The notes under the pieces are model-generated. The model saw only the letters and a list, made by a program, of their open reading frames with translations, did not search any database and was not told where the DNA came from. DNA of 64,000 nt from Glandiceps talaboti (Eukaryota; Hemichordata; Enteropneusta; Spengelidae), in assembly GCF_964340395.1 (NCBI RefSeq), contig NC_135571.1, forward strand, positions 9,074,953 through 9,138,952. Reading direction: 5' to 3'. Position numbers and translations under genes: made by a program. Positions 49,381-61,496 of this stretch are shown here, piece by piece. Numbering within the stretch: position 1 is the first letter of the stretch; each line of letters begins with the position of its first letter.

Positions 49381-49631
49381 ATAGAAACAAAAAACTGCAG
49401 ATCTGGCGGGGGGAACCCCTTGGACTCCATCACCCCAGAGGCCACTCATTCGTTAAACCAACAATAAGATTCACCAAAATTGGTAAAAAAAACTTGAAAA
49501 GCTTCAAGGGGAGACCCCCAAGGACCCCCCCCATAAGAGGTAGACATGTCCAAGCCTCAAATCAAAGTTCTTCCCTCCACCTCTTACTGTTAAGATGCTA
49601 TGAAACTTTATTTCAAAAATGTTCTAACCAT
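49381..49631 (+). repeat. C-rich interspersed repeat, copy 1
   Basis: ATAAGAGGTAGACATGTCC, CAAAGTTCTTCCCTCCACCT, CTTACTGT, GATGCTATG and AACTTTATTTCAAA recur at 55.95-56.08 and 56.19-56.35 kb. The copy ends where the CACTG element begins, so that element may have inserted into this family. Confidence 0.7.
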
Positions 49632-51970
49632 CACTGCATGAAAACTGACGTTTAAGCTTCCGGTTTAACACCGGTTGATCAGCGGTTCAACGACGTGTAC
49701 GGCTCGACCGGAAGAGAACCGGCAGTGGCAACCGTTGTTTACGTCGGTGAACCGCTCGGCTTATCCGCTTCATAGTCCGACGTGTAAGACGTGGCTTAAA
49801 CTTCCTTGAACCGGCATAGTTAAGCTCGACTTATACGTCGGATAGGGTGACATCGCCTGCGTTCGGTCGAAAACATGTTACACTTTTACAACATTAAAAG
49901 CTGGTATTTATCAAACTTGACTACTTGTGACTATATTACGTAGGCTAGTAACAGTACACAACAAACATATCCGCATCGGCAGATTTCATGACATAGAGAA
50001 AATACACACTGGGTCGGCCAGTGAAATCAAACACCATGGGATATGATATATGCCTATTTTAATACACTTTCATAAACAGCTACAAAATGCTCATCAGTAT
50101 AAATTCCGTATGTATTTTGTGTGTTTGTAACTTTTAATGGTGACATACGATCGGGATCTTGGGGATTGTCTTAGCAAATAATATGCATGTTCACAATACT
50201 ATGGTTGCAATTCGTCACCACGGTCAGTGAAAAGGCTAACTTGCCAGAACGCACATCTGTCTGTCTTTGGTCGCCTAAAGTGTGAATGACTTCCTATGTT
50301 AATCTTAATCATGTGTTAATTGCAGAGGGCGGGGCGGCTTGTCGTCGACTACTGTCGAATCCACCTAATACATGCGAAGTCCAGACAACTGTCTCCATCA
50401 GGGGGAGATACAATGTGTCAGTTTTGTAAACGAAGCGAAGTATGAGGTCAATGTGATGTTGCATGATGCAACAACACAACGTTTACGTAGAGTAACCACA
50501 GACTATACTTGTCTGTGGTAGAACTAAATGTTTTCTAAACTTCAGTGGAAAGAAATTTTGTCAAGCATACACTGATTGTTTTCAAATTCTTAAAACATCT
50601 TAGAAAACTGAAGAGACCGAGGAAGCAAAATGTGACACCGACAGACAAGCTGGACGTACGGTACATGTACAGAAGGCGAGGCTCACAACGGACAATGATC
50701 GTGCGTGTCACGTGTAAGGCATCAGATGTAATCGTGTAGCTAACCAAATGTTCTTGTACTGCAGTCTTTCTTGTAGCAGGTATTGGAAATTGTCAGAAAC
50801 CTGAGGATTTTATGACTGAATATGTTTCGATCAAGAATTCCCATACTTTCAGTTAAATTTTCTAATGGCCGGGAGAAGCAAGACATTTTTTGAAACATTT
50901 TATAGTGCGACATTTGATACTTATAAGCGACATTGCATATTGATGACGGGTACAATGATATAATTCATAAACAAATCTAACGTTGGCAACTCTTTTATTT
51001 CTGTAATGATCCTCAAATCTCAAAGACAACTGTCTATTTTGTACACATAGATCATACATCACTGCCTAGTCTAGTTCCTATACCTGTCGACTGTTCTCTA
51101 CGATCTTTAGCTATGTGCATGTTGTGGAGATGAACGTAACGCGAACTAACTACAAGATCAAACATGGAGGCATCAGAAAATATTTGTTTCGTTCGAATTT
51201 GAGAGTTGAGAAATCGTATTAAATTCTTTCCAGATTTCTCAAAAATTCGCTTCCATATGTTTTGGCACTTTCCAACAATAATCCTCGTAATGTAAATGAC
51301 ATCGACTGACATCATAGTCAAACATACGGAAACAGAGGTGCGACCAAACTAGAGTACCGCGGTACTCACCCCACCACGACGTATGCATTTTTGCATTTGT
51401 TTTGAAATGGCTGGGGTGGTACTCGTACATGTCGGGATAACTCGGAGAGCACATGTTTGTTACTTTATTGACTTGTTTTCTGAGATGGGACATTGGGTTT
51501 TGAAATACAAGTTTAATCAATCATAAAACAGCCATAACCTATACTTTCAAAGAATTAGAACACGGAAGGAAAATAACGGGGACATCAATGACATTTCAAC
51601 CAAACTCGAGATCGCACGTAGCTAGCTACCCAGAGTACAGTAAGCATGGAAGTTAAAGTTTAGTCCGCTCTGGTCCGTGCGATACTTGTTAATTTTGAAG
51701 CTTTCCCGATTATGTTGTCCAAACACGACCTACATGTAATCTGTTATCTGTAAAAAAAATTGTCATCTATCTAATGATTTTGGTGTTTTCAAATGTAGGT
51801 AATGATCGACCAAATGCCAACGCCAGTGTACGTGTGCAACTGTAACTAGTACCTTGTACAAATAATACAAGTAAGTTAGTTCGTACAGGCCAAGAATCGC
51901 ACAAATTGTCACTGTGTAACAGTGTTTGTATGGTGCTGGAAGAGGTCCCTCAAAATATAATTTTCTCGGG

Positions 51971-51977
<7 letters not shown>

Positions 51978-52026
<49 letters not shown>
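51978..52026. repeat. (TA)n microsatellite
   Basis: An uninterrupted AT/TA run inside the CACTG element. The Tyr-Ile frames are artefacts. Confidence 0.9.
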
Positions 52027-52031
<5 letters not shown>

Positions 52032-53425
52032 AACATTGTCACTTCGAAAAAATATAACAAGGGACTCTTTGGATTAGACAAGAAGCACAAGTAACCAATA
52101 TGTGTGAACAACCACTGATATGTTGATAAACTACCTGGGTTGGATTGACCAAATGCTCCTTGCCTCCCAGATAAACAAACGTATTCTGTTGCACATGCGA
52201 CAAACCTACTTCCGTAGCGTGGGCACATAGCCTGGTTGCACCTTGGGCTTTAATTGGAAAATTGGATGGAACAATACCACAATTTACACATGAGCATCTT
52301 ATATACAGTAATACGTCAGTATTTCCATACTTGTGTGTTATCAGCCAGTATTCAAACATTAAAAATCAAGATTCAAAACTCTACACGAGTCGAAAGGGGG
52401 GGGGGGGGGGGTTAAAACTGTGCTACATACATATATAATCTTTCAATAGGAGTACGAGTCAGTTGACAAACAGCGGCAAGATAATAGTAACCAGGAAAGG
52501 CGAAAAATACGCATGACAAACGTTACGAGTAAAACATTCGTTGGGAGGGGGGGCGGGGGTAAGAGTTCATTTCGTTTTGCGTCAAAATCGCAATAAGATT
52601 TTTTAGATTCTTACTAAAATGGAATCAAGAGAGGCAATGCTATTTTTGTCATGAAGAAATGACAGAAACTTCGCCGACATACACGGAGAGAGAGATACAC
52701 GTTGTTCTCAAAAAAACATATGGCCAATCGCAAGTAACCGCCAGGCTCAATCCCTGACCATGGGAGGGGGTGTCCAGTAAATGAGTAACCAAACATCCAC
52801 TACAAATATGGATTTCTGATTCACCAACAATTAAACAGAATTTCTTTTTACCGTTTATTCGGTCGTCACAACTATAGTATAAATAATGATACTTGACGAA
52901 CGCACATACGTCAACCAATTTCTTGCGATTTGGATGATGAGCCGACTGCCACAGGAAGGCGTTACACTTTAATATTGCAGACATTACCTCATTTTCTTGT
53001 ACCTGCAACTCTTGGTTTTAAAACATCCAATAGAGCTTTCAGGATTACCCAATGCCAAATTCGAGAGGTTAGACAAGGTGAGATTCACCGTACGCAAATA
53101 CGTGTATAAACAAGATACGTAATGGCATGTGATCTGTCAACGAAAATTAACGGAGTACCACGTGACGAGTCGTTCGTTCAACCGCAGTGACAACTTTTAT
53201 AGGACCTTCACGATAATTTATTTGAATAGACTATGTGGAGAGGGCATCGCCAAAACGCACCTATAGGAAGGTTCTAAGTTAGGCCATGTGTCGGTAGAAC
53301 ATGAAACGAATACAACATAAATCCGTTTGACGTGACCTGTAAACTTGGACTAAAATTTTGTAGACAGCCAGCGTGGTGTATTGTGAAGGTGTTTTTCGGC
53401 TTACCCATTGATGGATCGACCATGG

Positions 53426-53457
53426 AAGTAGTGGGTTATACTTCCATGGATCGACCG
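53426..53457. repeat. 11-bp hairpin CCATGGAAGTA
   Basis: CCATGGAAGTA and its exact complement are separated by 8-9 bases. GGATCGACC also occurs on both sides in direct orientation. Confidence 0.5.
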
Positions 53458-55842
53458 ATGTTGATTCAATCCTTCTATTAACGTGAAAATCAAAAGTTTT
53501 TTCGTCTAAAATAGTCTTTTTTTTCAGAAATAGATTAATAATTCAAAACTGATTTGTCCATGTTTTCACGTGACACTTGAAACATCTGAAAGCCGTCGTC
53601 AATGCGTTCATCACTGTCATGGTGCGGCGTTCAACATCAACGCGACAAATTACGGTAACGACGTCCGAACACAGTTCCTCTGATAGATGCTTGCGAATAA
53701 AAATACGACTTAACAACTTGAACAATAAAAGGCATTAGACCTAGTAAATACAAGTTCTAGTTTCAAAAAGCCCAAATATATCTGCAAAGAAATAACTTAT
53801 ATTATGTATGGACGCTAAAGTTGATTTCCACTGTTAGTATTGTACAACGCTATAGTGGAGCGGGGTGGGGTGGTACTGTATCTTTACACATTACAATATG
53901 TGTGATTCAAGTCCATTTCTAACATTCCGTGTGGGCACATAAACTGAATTCGAACCTATTTTAACTGAATCGATTCATATGGGGACATGCCTTATTACGC
54001 TACCTTTTGAAAGTGTCTTTGTAAGTGATAAACGATTCTGATTGTGGTTTGTGATTACTAAGCTGATTGACTGTATTTTCGTCCTGATCAATAAAATAAA
54101 TTGTTCGAGTTCGTTTGAATTGTATGCTGTCCATTTTCCATGCAATCCCCTGCAAACTACAAAATCGTGTTTCATCCCATCTTTCTATGCGTGATCCTTC
54201 ATGATACATCCATGGACGATGATGGTAGTGGTGACGGGGGAGGGGTATAGTACTCGACTAGATTTCGTAATTTAAAAATTCAATTGTAAAATAGAAAGTG
54301 TTTCCGGTGTTTGTGGGCGGTTTAATGATTTAATGTACAAGTCAAGTTTTTACTATTATCACGATAACACATAAAGTTGAAAACATCGTAACATTCACCT
54401 GTCACGTGCACACACACAAATACGTTCTCCGATAAAAGGAGTGTCGTGTCCGCCACAATAAAAGCATCCCTTTTCACATGTGTTTGTCTGTACGTGGATG
54501 TACCTACAGTTTCAACTTTAGGTACCATACCACAAGTCAGATTTCCCCCAACTTTAAAATTATAGGGGCTAACACGACTAAAGTGGGAAGTGGTGGCAAT
54601 CGTACTTCGTATTCGATGTGTCACCGTAATCAGTTAGAAATGGCGATTTTCTGTTTAGTTTTCTCTCTTAATGAAGTTTGCGCATATCCATACATATGTG
54701 CACACACAAACACACGTTTTAGGGCAACCACATATTCCAAAAAGAGAACTATCGTATACCAGGTTTATCGGGTATTTGATATCACTTGTAGATATTTATG
54801 GCCATATCCTTCTAGGATTGTCGTAATGTACGCACTACCCATCCCCGGTGAAGTACAATGATTGTCTATATTGGTAACATGATGATATCGTTTCCTCAAC
54901 TGTGTATACTGCAATATGTAAACAGTTATAGGCAGCTCTAAAAAATAAGTTTTGTGAAAATCACACCGAGTATTCGACATGTACGTACAAACAGGCAAGT
55001 ATCTTCTTGCTTGTCTGTGTTGTCGGTGGTTTACAGAACAAGCATATAACAGCTTAGCAGACAATGTTTACGCAAGAATGATTGGCAGTTGTTTATGTTG
55101 CCGTAACATATCGAGGCTTACTTTGCGAAGTCAGCTTACGAGCAGTGGTTTTTTCGTCCAAATGACAACTTTGTTGCAAGAAAAATCTTTCATGACAGTA
55201 ATACGATTAAACATATATTCATAGTTTCGTTCATTGGAAATTGGGAAGTGAAATCTCGACAAGTAAAATGTAGATTGATTTTGATATCGGACCGACACCT
55301 ATGCTTATGCTGTTAATCTTTTGTTAGTGTCTGGGATTTTTTGGATGCAAATTAGACAACGCCACTGCCCGTATAGTACAATAGAACATAGACCGGTGGA
55401 GGGTCTATGAATAGACACGTCTTTTCCCCATTGTTATACCGGCACTAACAGCTGGTTTTTCCCGTCTGTCACACTGACACCACTCGCAAGTAACTTCAGA
55501 ACACTAACGTAACCCTTTCCGACACCAAAATGTCGGATTTTCTACACCTTGTGAGCCCATTCAACAACACAGTCTTACGTTACAGACAATTTAGGTCTTA
55601 ACTGAAGTGTAACACTTCAACATTTCTATAAATCCTAACGCTGAACCATGCATTAAGCATTATTGGCAGATCGACGTACACGTCGTGTAACGTCGTAAGT
55701 GTGAAGTTTACGATGAATAAGTTTTTGCCGGTCACACCTGAGGAAATTTAAGCCGGCTTAATCGACGGCAAATGAAGCGGAGCCGACGCGATTACGTTAA
55801 CTTATAAAAGCTTAAACGTCTGTTTTCATGCAGTGCATGTGT

Positions 55843-56350
55843 AGTTGCTTTTTACAATTGTAAGAGCTGTCTTGTAAAGCTTGCAAATTATTGTCTGAAA
55901 GTGTCTGTTAATAGCCTGAAAATTGGCTTTAAGAGTAAAAATCCTCCAGGGCTTCTGGGGGGACACCCCCTAGAACCCCCCCCCCCCCCCATAAGAGGTA
56001 GACATGTTCCAGTTTTAAATCAAAGTTCTTTCCTCCACCTCTTACTGTCAAGATGCTATGGAACTTTATTTCAAACATGTTTCAACCTTATGTAGTTGCT
56101 TTTTACATGTTAGAGCTGTCTTGTAAAGCTTGCAAATTATTGTCAGAAAGTGTCTGTGAATAGCCTAAACATTGCCTTTAGAAGTAAAAAAACCTCCAGG
56201 GCTTCTAGGGGGAGAACCCCGACAACCCCCCCCCCCCCCTCCATTCACATACACTCACACAAGAGGTGGACATATCCCAGTCTCAAAGCTCTTCCCTCTA
56301 CAGCTTACTGTCAGATGCTATGAAACTTTATTTACGGGAGTCAGTGACTT
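55843..56350 (+). repeat. C-rich interspersed repeat, tandem copies 2 and 3
   Basis: GTAGTTGCTTTTTACA .. AGAGCTGTCTTGTAAAGCTT occurs at 55843 and again at about 56093. Each is followed by CTCCAGGGCTTCT, a C-run (15 and 14 C) and AGAGGT(A/G)GACAT. The period is about 250 bases. Confidence 0.75.
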
Positions 56351-56588
56351 TTTGTCGGCCCATTGGAAAAAAAACACTGACACCCCCCCATCCCCCCAAG
56401 CTGGAGAAACTGACCAGTCTATCTGAATGATTGAGCTCGCCAATCAAGTTTCCGATTTGTATTTTCAGTATGTCACCATAAACATGGCATAAAAACTGTC
56501 AACAATGTTTATTTAATTGAAAATCAAATATGTATGAAATATGTAGTTTTCTAAATATAATCTGTGTGTGATAGAACAGCATCATTTT
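56351..56588. other. No gene seen
   Basis: Short unique stretch between two repeats. Confidence 0.4.
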
Positions 56589-57232
56589 AGTCCCCTCCGG
56601 ACAAAGTCCGGACAGGGTCTTATGGATTGGGTTCCGTCTGTCTGTCCGTCCGCAGTCATTTCTTGGAGATGCCTGGTTCGATTTTTTTCAAACTTGCACG
56701 TCAATTTGTTTTATAATACGATCCAATATGGCTGCCTAGCAGCCATTTTGTTTGCGAATTTTCCCTGTCCAAAGCCATAACTCAGACATGCGTGAACAGA
56801 TCTCATTCAAAGTTGCTATTAGGACAGTGTTATATGACATACATGTGCATATTCATTGTTGTTGTGATACGATCCAATATGGCTGCCTGACAGCCATTTT
56901 AATTGTTTGCAAATTTTCCATGTCCAAAGCCATAACTCGGACATGCTTGAACTGATCTCATTCAAAGTTGGTATTAGCACAGTGTTCTGTGACATACATG
57001 TGCATAAACATTTTCGTCATGATACAATCCGATATGGCTGCCTGGCAGCCATTTTGTTGGTGCAGTTTTCATGTCCAAAGCCATAACTGAGACTTGCTTG
57101 AGCAGAGTAGCGATATCAAAAACAACCATATGAGGCCAAACAACATTAACCAGGTATGAAAATGACAACATAAACTGCCAGTTCCTTAAAACCCAATCAT
57201 AGCGGGGACTATGTCATTTTCAATGACTTGTT
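56589..57232. mobile_element. AGTCCCC-ended interspersed repeat, copy 2
   Basis: Homologue of 12420-12971 in the same orientation, with an extra internal module of about 150 bases. The start TAGTCCCC and the near-end GCGGGGACTA form short inverted termini here, more clearly than in copy 1. Confidence 0.65.
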
Positions 57233-57299
57233 ACTCTCTGTATTACCGTGTGCGAAAACCAAACAGAAAATTGTGGCAACAAATGTAGGTGTTCAACAT

Positions 57300-57480
57300 T
57301 GACGTAAAAAAAATACGGATATCTCAAAGCAAAGAAAAAAAAGTTGCCAGCATAGGCGAAGGAGAAAAAAAGAATTCTCAGGCGAGCAGGTGGGAAAAAA
57401 AATGACTCTCCACCAATCTTCCAAGCCCCCCCCCCCCCCCCCCCCCCCCAGGATATCGAATGGTCTACCCCTTATATGTG
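57300..57480 (-). repeat. G-run interspersed repeat, copy 2
   Basis: Reverse-orientation homologue of 48366-48560 with a 24-C run (57426-57449), the longest homopolymer in the window. Confidence 0.65.
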
Positions 57481-57650
57481 TTCGAATCCTCCGTGAGTAG
57501 CGTGTGTTCTGTATCATTTGTATAGCACAGAGAATGTACACTGTACTTGCTGATTATTATATCGTATGTTATGGGTTATATGTGTGTACATAATTAGTAA
57601 TAAATATTTCAGAATGGTTTTTTTTTTGAATACGACAAAATGTGATCCAT
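57481..57650. other. No gene seen
   Basis: AT-rich lead-in to the gypsy remnant. I could not find a 5' LTR matching 62693-62887 here. Confidence 0.4.
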
Positions 57651-58783
57651 GTCTGAGCTGGAATCGGGCGATAATATTGGGAGGTTTGTACGCTGACTGA
57701 AAAAGTTAGCAAGTGAAGCGTTTCCAAAGTGCATTGGTAATGGTTTTGAATCCATTATTAAAGGACAGTTCATTGTTGGGTGACCAAGTGACTTAAGCGA
57801 ACAGTTGTCAACAGCACTACATTATAAGGTTGCAGAAGCCAGTCTAAATAATGGATTCGATTTTGCAAGTAATTGGCAAAAATATCAAACTAAGGAAGTC
57901 ACTTCAAAAACTGAGAAAAGAAACTACCTCAAGTGTTAACAACTATACATACCAAACTATGTTGTGACCAGAATAGTGTGATTGGAACAGTTAACGAAGA
58001 AGAAACTACTGTGTTTGTTGATTCACTGAGGCTCCCAGATAACCATAGCTCGAGCAGATTTGCCAGTCCTGCATAAACTAAAACTCAGTCCTGTTTTGAT
58101 TCAGCCAAAAGCTGTGAATGGAACTGCGATTCATTTTGAAGGTCAAGTGCTGGTGAACCTCACAGTGCAAAAATATTCCTATTGGTCCTACATGTGTACA
58201 TGTCATGTCATCAGAATCCATGCGCAATGAATTCCTATTGGAAACTGATGTAATGGAAAAATTGTGTACTATGGAGAATGATTAATTTTGCCAACAAAAG
58301 TGTGAAATTCAACAAACAGAAACAACAACAATTACCTTATACAAATACCACGACATCAGTATCAAGTGAAGTTCCATATTGTTGTCGAGTCACACTCAGT
58401 CTGTTTTAAAGTACTGTAATACCACCAAAACATGAAAAGATTTGTCGAGTGCAAGTTTCAGCCCAGCAGGTCAGCAGGGAATTATAGAGAGTGATGAAGA
58501 ACTTTATGAGAAGAAGAAAGTTGCTTGTGCAGCATAATTAAACACAATAGGTGATGATCAAACAACATTCGTGAGATTGTGTAATTCCACCGTAACAAAA
58601 TAGAACTGTATCGTGGATCAAGTATTCGACACTTTGAGCCACCCACAGATGACTCTACGATTGTTGCACAAATCACTGAGAGACATAATGTAAATGCAGA
58701 ATTACAACAGAAAACCGAGCAACCACAAGTAACTCGAATCAATAGTAGCGAACACAAAGGTCAGTGAATCTAGAAAACAGGAT
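57650..58783 (+). pseudogene. Degraded gag/protease-to-RT linker region
   Basis: No long frame survives. Fragments such as RADLPVLHKLKLSPVLIQ and a linker with NKIELYRGSSIRHFEP lie where gypsy elements have protease and the stretch leading to RT. Gag is not recognisable. The assignment rests on position before RT. Confidence 0.45.
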
Positions 58784-59534
58784 GTGTTTAACCTCCTAGA
58801 TAGTCACCAACACATTTTCTCGTGGAATGTAGAGTTAGGGAGAACAAATTTGATTTGGCATGAAGTTAATACTGGTGAAGTACATCCACTGAGGTCAAGG
58901 ATGCGTAGAACTGGTTTTCCTGAGAGGGAAAAGGTAGATACAATAATTGATGACATGTTGGAAATAGACATAATAGAAGAGAGTACCAGTCCATGGGCCA
59001 GTCCAATTATTTTAGTCCCGAAGAAGGATGGGGTCAATCAGATGTTGTGTTGATTTTCGCCGAGTAAATTCTGTCTCAAAGGATGATGCTTTTCCATTAC
59101 CTTGAGTTGATGATGCAATATATTGTCTCGGAGAGAGTTCATGGTATAGTGTTTTAGACTGCAGCAGGCTATTGGCAGGTTGGTATAGATAAAGACTCGA
59201 AAGATAAAAACTGCATTTATAACACACAGGTTTACACCAATTTAAAGAGATGCCTTTTGGACTGAAAGGTGCTCCGGCAACATTCCAACGATTAATGACC
59301 TCCATTTTCAGCAAAGAAATGTGGCAGATACTACTAATCTACCTCGATGACATTTTGATATATTCGTCAACAATAGATGAACATTTAGAACGTTTGTCTG
59401 TGGTCCTTTCAAAACTACGTCAAGCTGGTTTAAAACTGCAACCCAAGAAATTTCCTTTTTTCCAGACTGAAATTGAATATTTAGGCCAACACATAACACG
59501 TGCTGGAATCTCATGGAGTGCTTCAATGCGGTGA
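58784..59534 (+). pseudogene. Gypsy reverse transcriptase, broken
   Basis: ESTSPWASPIILVPKKDG (58784-59053 frame), a shifted VDFRRVN segment, an in-frame stop, then MPFGLKGAPATFQRLM and the catalytic YLDD (LIYLDDILIYS, 59250-59534 frame) are in standard order. At least one frameshift near 59050 and a TGA near 59104 stop translation. The family would copy RNA into DNA. This copy cannot. Confidence 0.85.
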
Positions 59535-60120
59535 AAGAGTTTCCTAAACCTTCATCAGTGGCGGAAGTGAGAATATTTTTGGGCCTTGCCTCATATTATA
59601 AAAGATCTGTCAGAGACTTTTCTACAATAGCAGCTCCACTGCACCAACTCACCGCCAAAGGGGAATTATTTTCCTGGACTGAACACTGTGAACAAGCATT
59701 TAATGAATTGATGGCAAACTTTCATCTGCACCTGTGTTGGCATTTCCTAACTTTAAAGTACCCTTCACCTTGACTACGGATGCTAGTGGTGTGGGTGTTG
59801 GTGGAATACTGAAACAAACCGTGAATGGAGTGACTCGTCCAATTGCATTTGCCAGTGCAACACTCAATAAATCACAGAGGAACTATTCAGCAACAGACCA
59901 TGAATGCTATGCAGTAGTGTGGGCAATAGATAAATTTCATAGTTACCTATATGATACTAAATTCTACATTATGACAGATAATCATTGACAAGCATTGACC
60001 TACCTTAAATACCTAAAAGAACCCAGAGGTAGACTACCAAGGTGGCAGTCTGATTTACAGGCCTATGACTATGAAATAATATCATCGTCCAGGTAAAACT
60101 ATACCACATGCTGATGCATT
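59513..60120 (+). pseudogene. Gypsy RT connection and RNase H, broken
   Basis: FLGLASYYKRSVRDFSTIAA marks the RT tail. The RNase H part has its acidic residues visible in LTTDASGVGVGGIL, SATDHECYAVVWAI and MTDNH. A frame change near 59740 and a stop after MTDNH interrupt it. The trailing PRGRLPRWQSDLQAYDYEI and HADALSR are typical of gypsy RNase H. Confidence 0.85.
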
Positions 60121-60352
60121 GTCTCGAACACCATTTGTTGCTTCTACAGTTGTTCAGGGTAAATGGTCATATGATGAACTGAAAGTATTACAGAAGGCTG
60201 ACCCTGTCATAAGTAGAGTGTAGAATGTTACTGAGACTGAAGATGATCTGTTCGTCGGAGGAGGGGAAGAAAGTCAGACAACTGATGAAACAAGCCAAAG
60301 GTCTCCACATTGACCCTGACACAGATCTACTATGATGTAAATATAGAGTGGG

Positions 60353-60829
60353 CTCCCTGTAGCGTAGTGGTTAGCGCACAGGATTAGCAGTCGGGAGGTC
60401 ACAGGTTCGAATCCCACAGGAAACAGGGGATTTTTCTGTGACCGACCCAAACCCAGGGTGGGTGTTCTACAGACTTGATGGGTAGGCTGTATCACTCAGC
60501 CGTGTCTCACTCACAAGACGAGTGTGAATTTGGGGGCACTCCTAGAGTAATGACTCGAAAAGTCGGGGACGATTACTCACACAGAGCCTGCAGGTGCTAT
60601 GTTTGCCGGGCCTGGGTGACTCTGGGATAGCCTGTGGACTGACTGGGAAAGCCTTGACAGTTCTACAGCAACGTGATATAGAGCGTGCTACATAGCCCTG
60701 TCACATAGTCCCAAACCCGAATGGATCTCTGTAGCATTTGTGTTTGTTTGTTTGTATTTGTCTACATAACAGAAAATCGCTGGGAGGAATTCCCAGCTCC
60801 AAAATTTAAAAAAAAAAAAAAAAAAAAAT
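60353..60829 (+). mobile_element. tRNA-derived SINE with 11-bp target duplication
   Basis: The head has pol III A-box (TAGCGTAGTGG) and B-box (GGTTCGAATCC) motifs spaced as in a tRNA (about 60361-60418). A tRNA-unrelated body and an A-rich tail (60805-60828) follow. TATAGAGTGGG flanks it exactly (60342-60352 and 60830-60840), so the boundaries are firm. It interrupts the gypsy element between RNase H and integrase. The 3' part does not fold back on the head as an acceptor stem, so it is not a tRNA gene. Confidence 0.9.
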
Positions 60830-60840
60830 TATAGAGTGGG

Positions 60841-61490
60841 TCGTATAAAGTATATACATGTGGTTTTTCCTGATTCACATGCAGCCGAAGTGGTACATTT
60901 GGTACATGACCAAGAAGGCCATCTTGGGATTTAAGTGAACTATTACAAGACTTAAAAGTCATTCTACTGGCCAGAGATGAAAGTTAGAGTACAAGAATGG
61001 TGTAACAGTTGTATACAGTGTAGTCACAACAAATTCAGACTAAGGGGTAAGGCACCATTACAACATATGTCTGAACCATCACATCCATTTCAATGAGTTA
61101 GTACTGATGTAGTTGGTCCATTTCCTGTAATCGTTACATTTTGACTATTAACGATGGGTTCAGCAAATTTGTGGTGGGCAAGGCCATACCAAGCCAAGAC
61201 TGTTCTACTATTGTTGATATATTCATCAATGATTGGTGTTTATTGTTTTGTATGTTTGGGCCTCCAGAAATACTGCATAGTGATCAAGGTAAAAACTCTG
61301 AAAGTTATCTACTGGCAGAGGTATTTAGAATGTCCAACACAACTAAAACCAGAACATCAAGTTATCATCCTTCAGGTAATGGACAAACTGAACATTTCAA
61401 TCTGACCTTGATTGACATGTTGAAAAAGTATGTCAAGATGATTGGGATTTGCATATACCTAAGGTTATTCACCATTATAATACCAGTCAG
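60841..61490 (+). pseudogene. Gypsy integrase N-terminus and core, broken
   Basis: A His/His/Cys/Cys zinc-binding segment is readable (HLVHDQEGHLGI .. EWCNSCIQCSH). The core follows with FGPPEILHSDQGKN and SSYHPSGNGQTEHFNLTL (frame 61141-61490), which carry the conserved Asp and Glu regions. Several stops separate the pieces, and the reading frame shifts near 61440. The SINE at 61497 cuts the core's end. Confidence 0.85.
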
Positions 61491-61496
61491 CATGAT

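Larger units (their letters stand above)
49632..55835. mobile_element. 6.2-kb CACTG-terminus DNA element (CACTA-like)
   Basis: The left end CACTGCATGAAAAC.GACGTT and the right end are inverted repeats over 28 positions with one mismatch, running to TTTAAGCTT. CAT lies outside both ends (49629-49631 and 55836-55838). CACT(A/G) termini with a 3-bp duplication are the hallmark of CACTA/EnSpm-type elements. The subterminal 200 bases at each end are rich in CCGG, CGACG and GACGTG words, as expected of subterminal transposase sites. The flanks belong to one repeat family in the same orientation, which supports insertion. No transposase domain is recognisable on either strand, so it is either non-autonomous or decayed. 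The superfamily is an inference. Confidence 0.6.

Noticed and set aside
52649-53008. 119-codon minus-strand frame with many Cys/His
   Set aside because: No recognisable domain and no splice-site or repeat-family support. Length is plausible by chance in this GC-richer stretch.
54478-54861. 127-codon + frame inside the CACTG element
   Set aside because: Composition is not protein-like over its length, and I see no transposase motif.
49632-55835. Calling the whole 6.2-kb element an autonomous transposon
   Set aside because: No transposase domain could be read on either strand.
57481-57650. 5' LTR of the gypsy element
   Set aside because: No sequence here matches the candidate 3' LTR at 62693-62887.
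60353-60425. Functional tRNA gene
   Set aside because: A and B boxes are present, but the 3' side does not pair with the 5' end as an acceptor stem. The sequence continues into a SINE body with an A-tail and target duplications.
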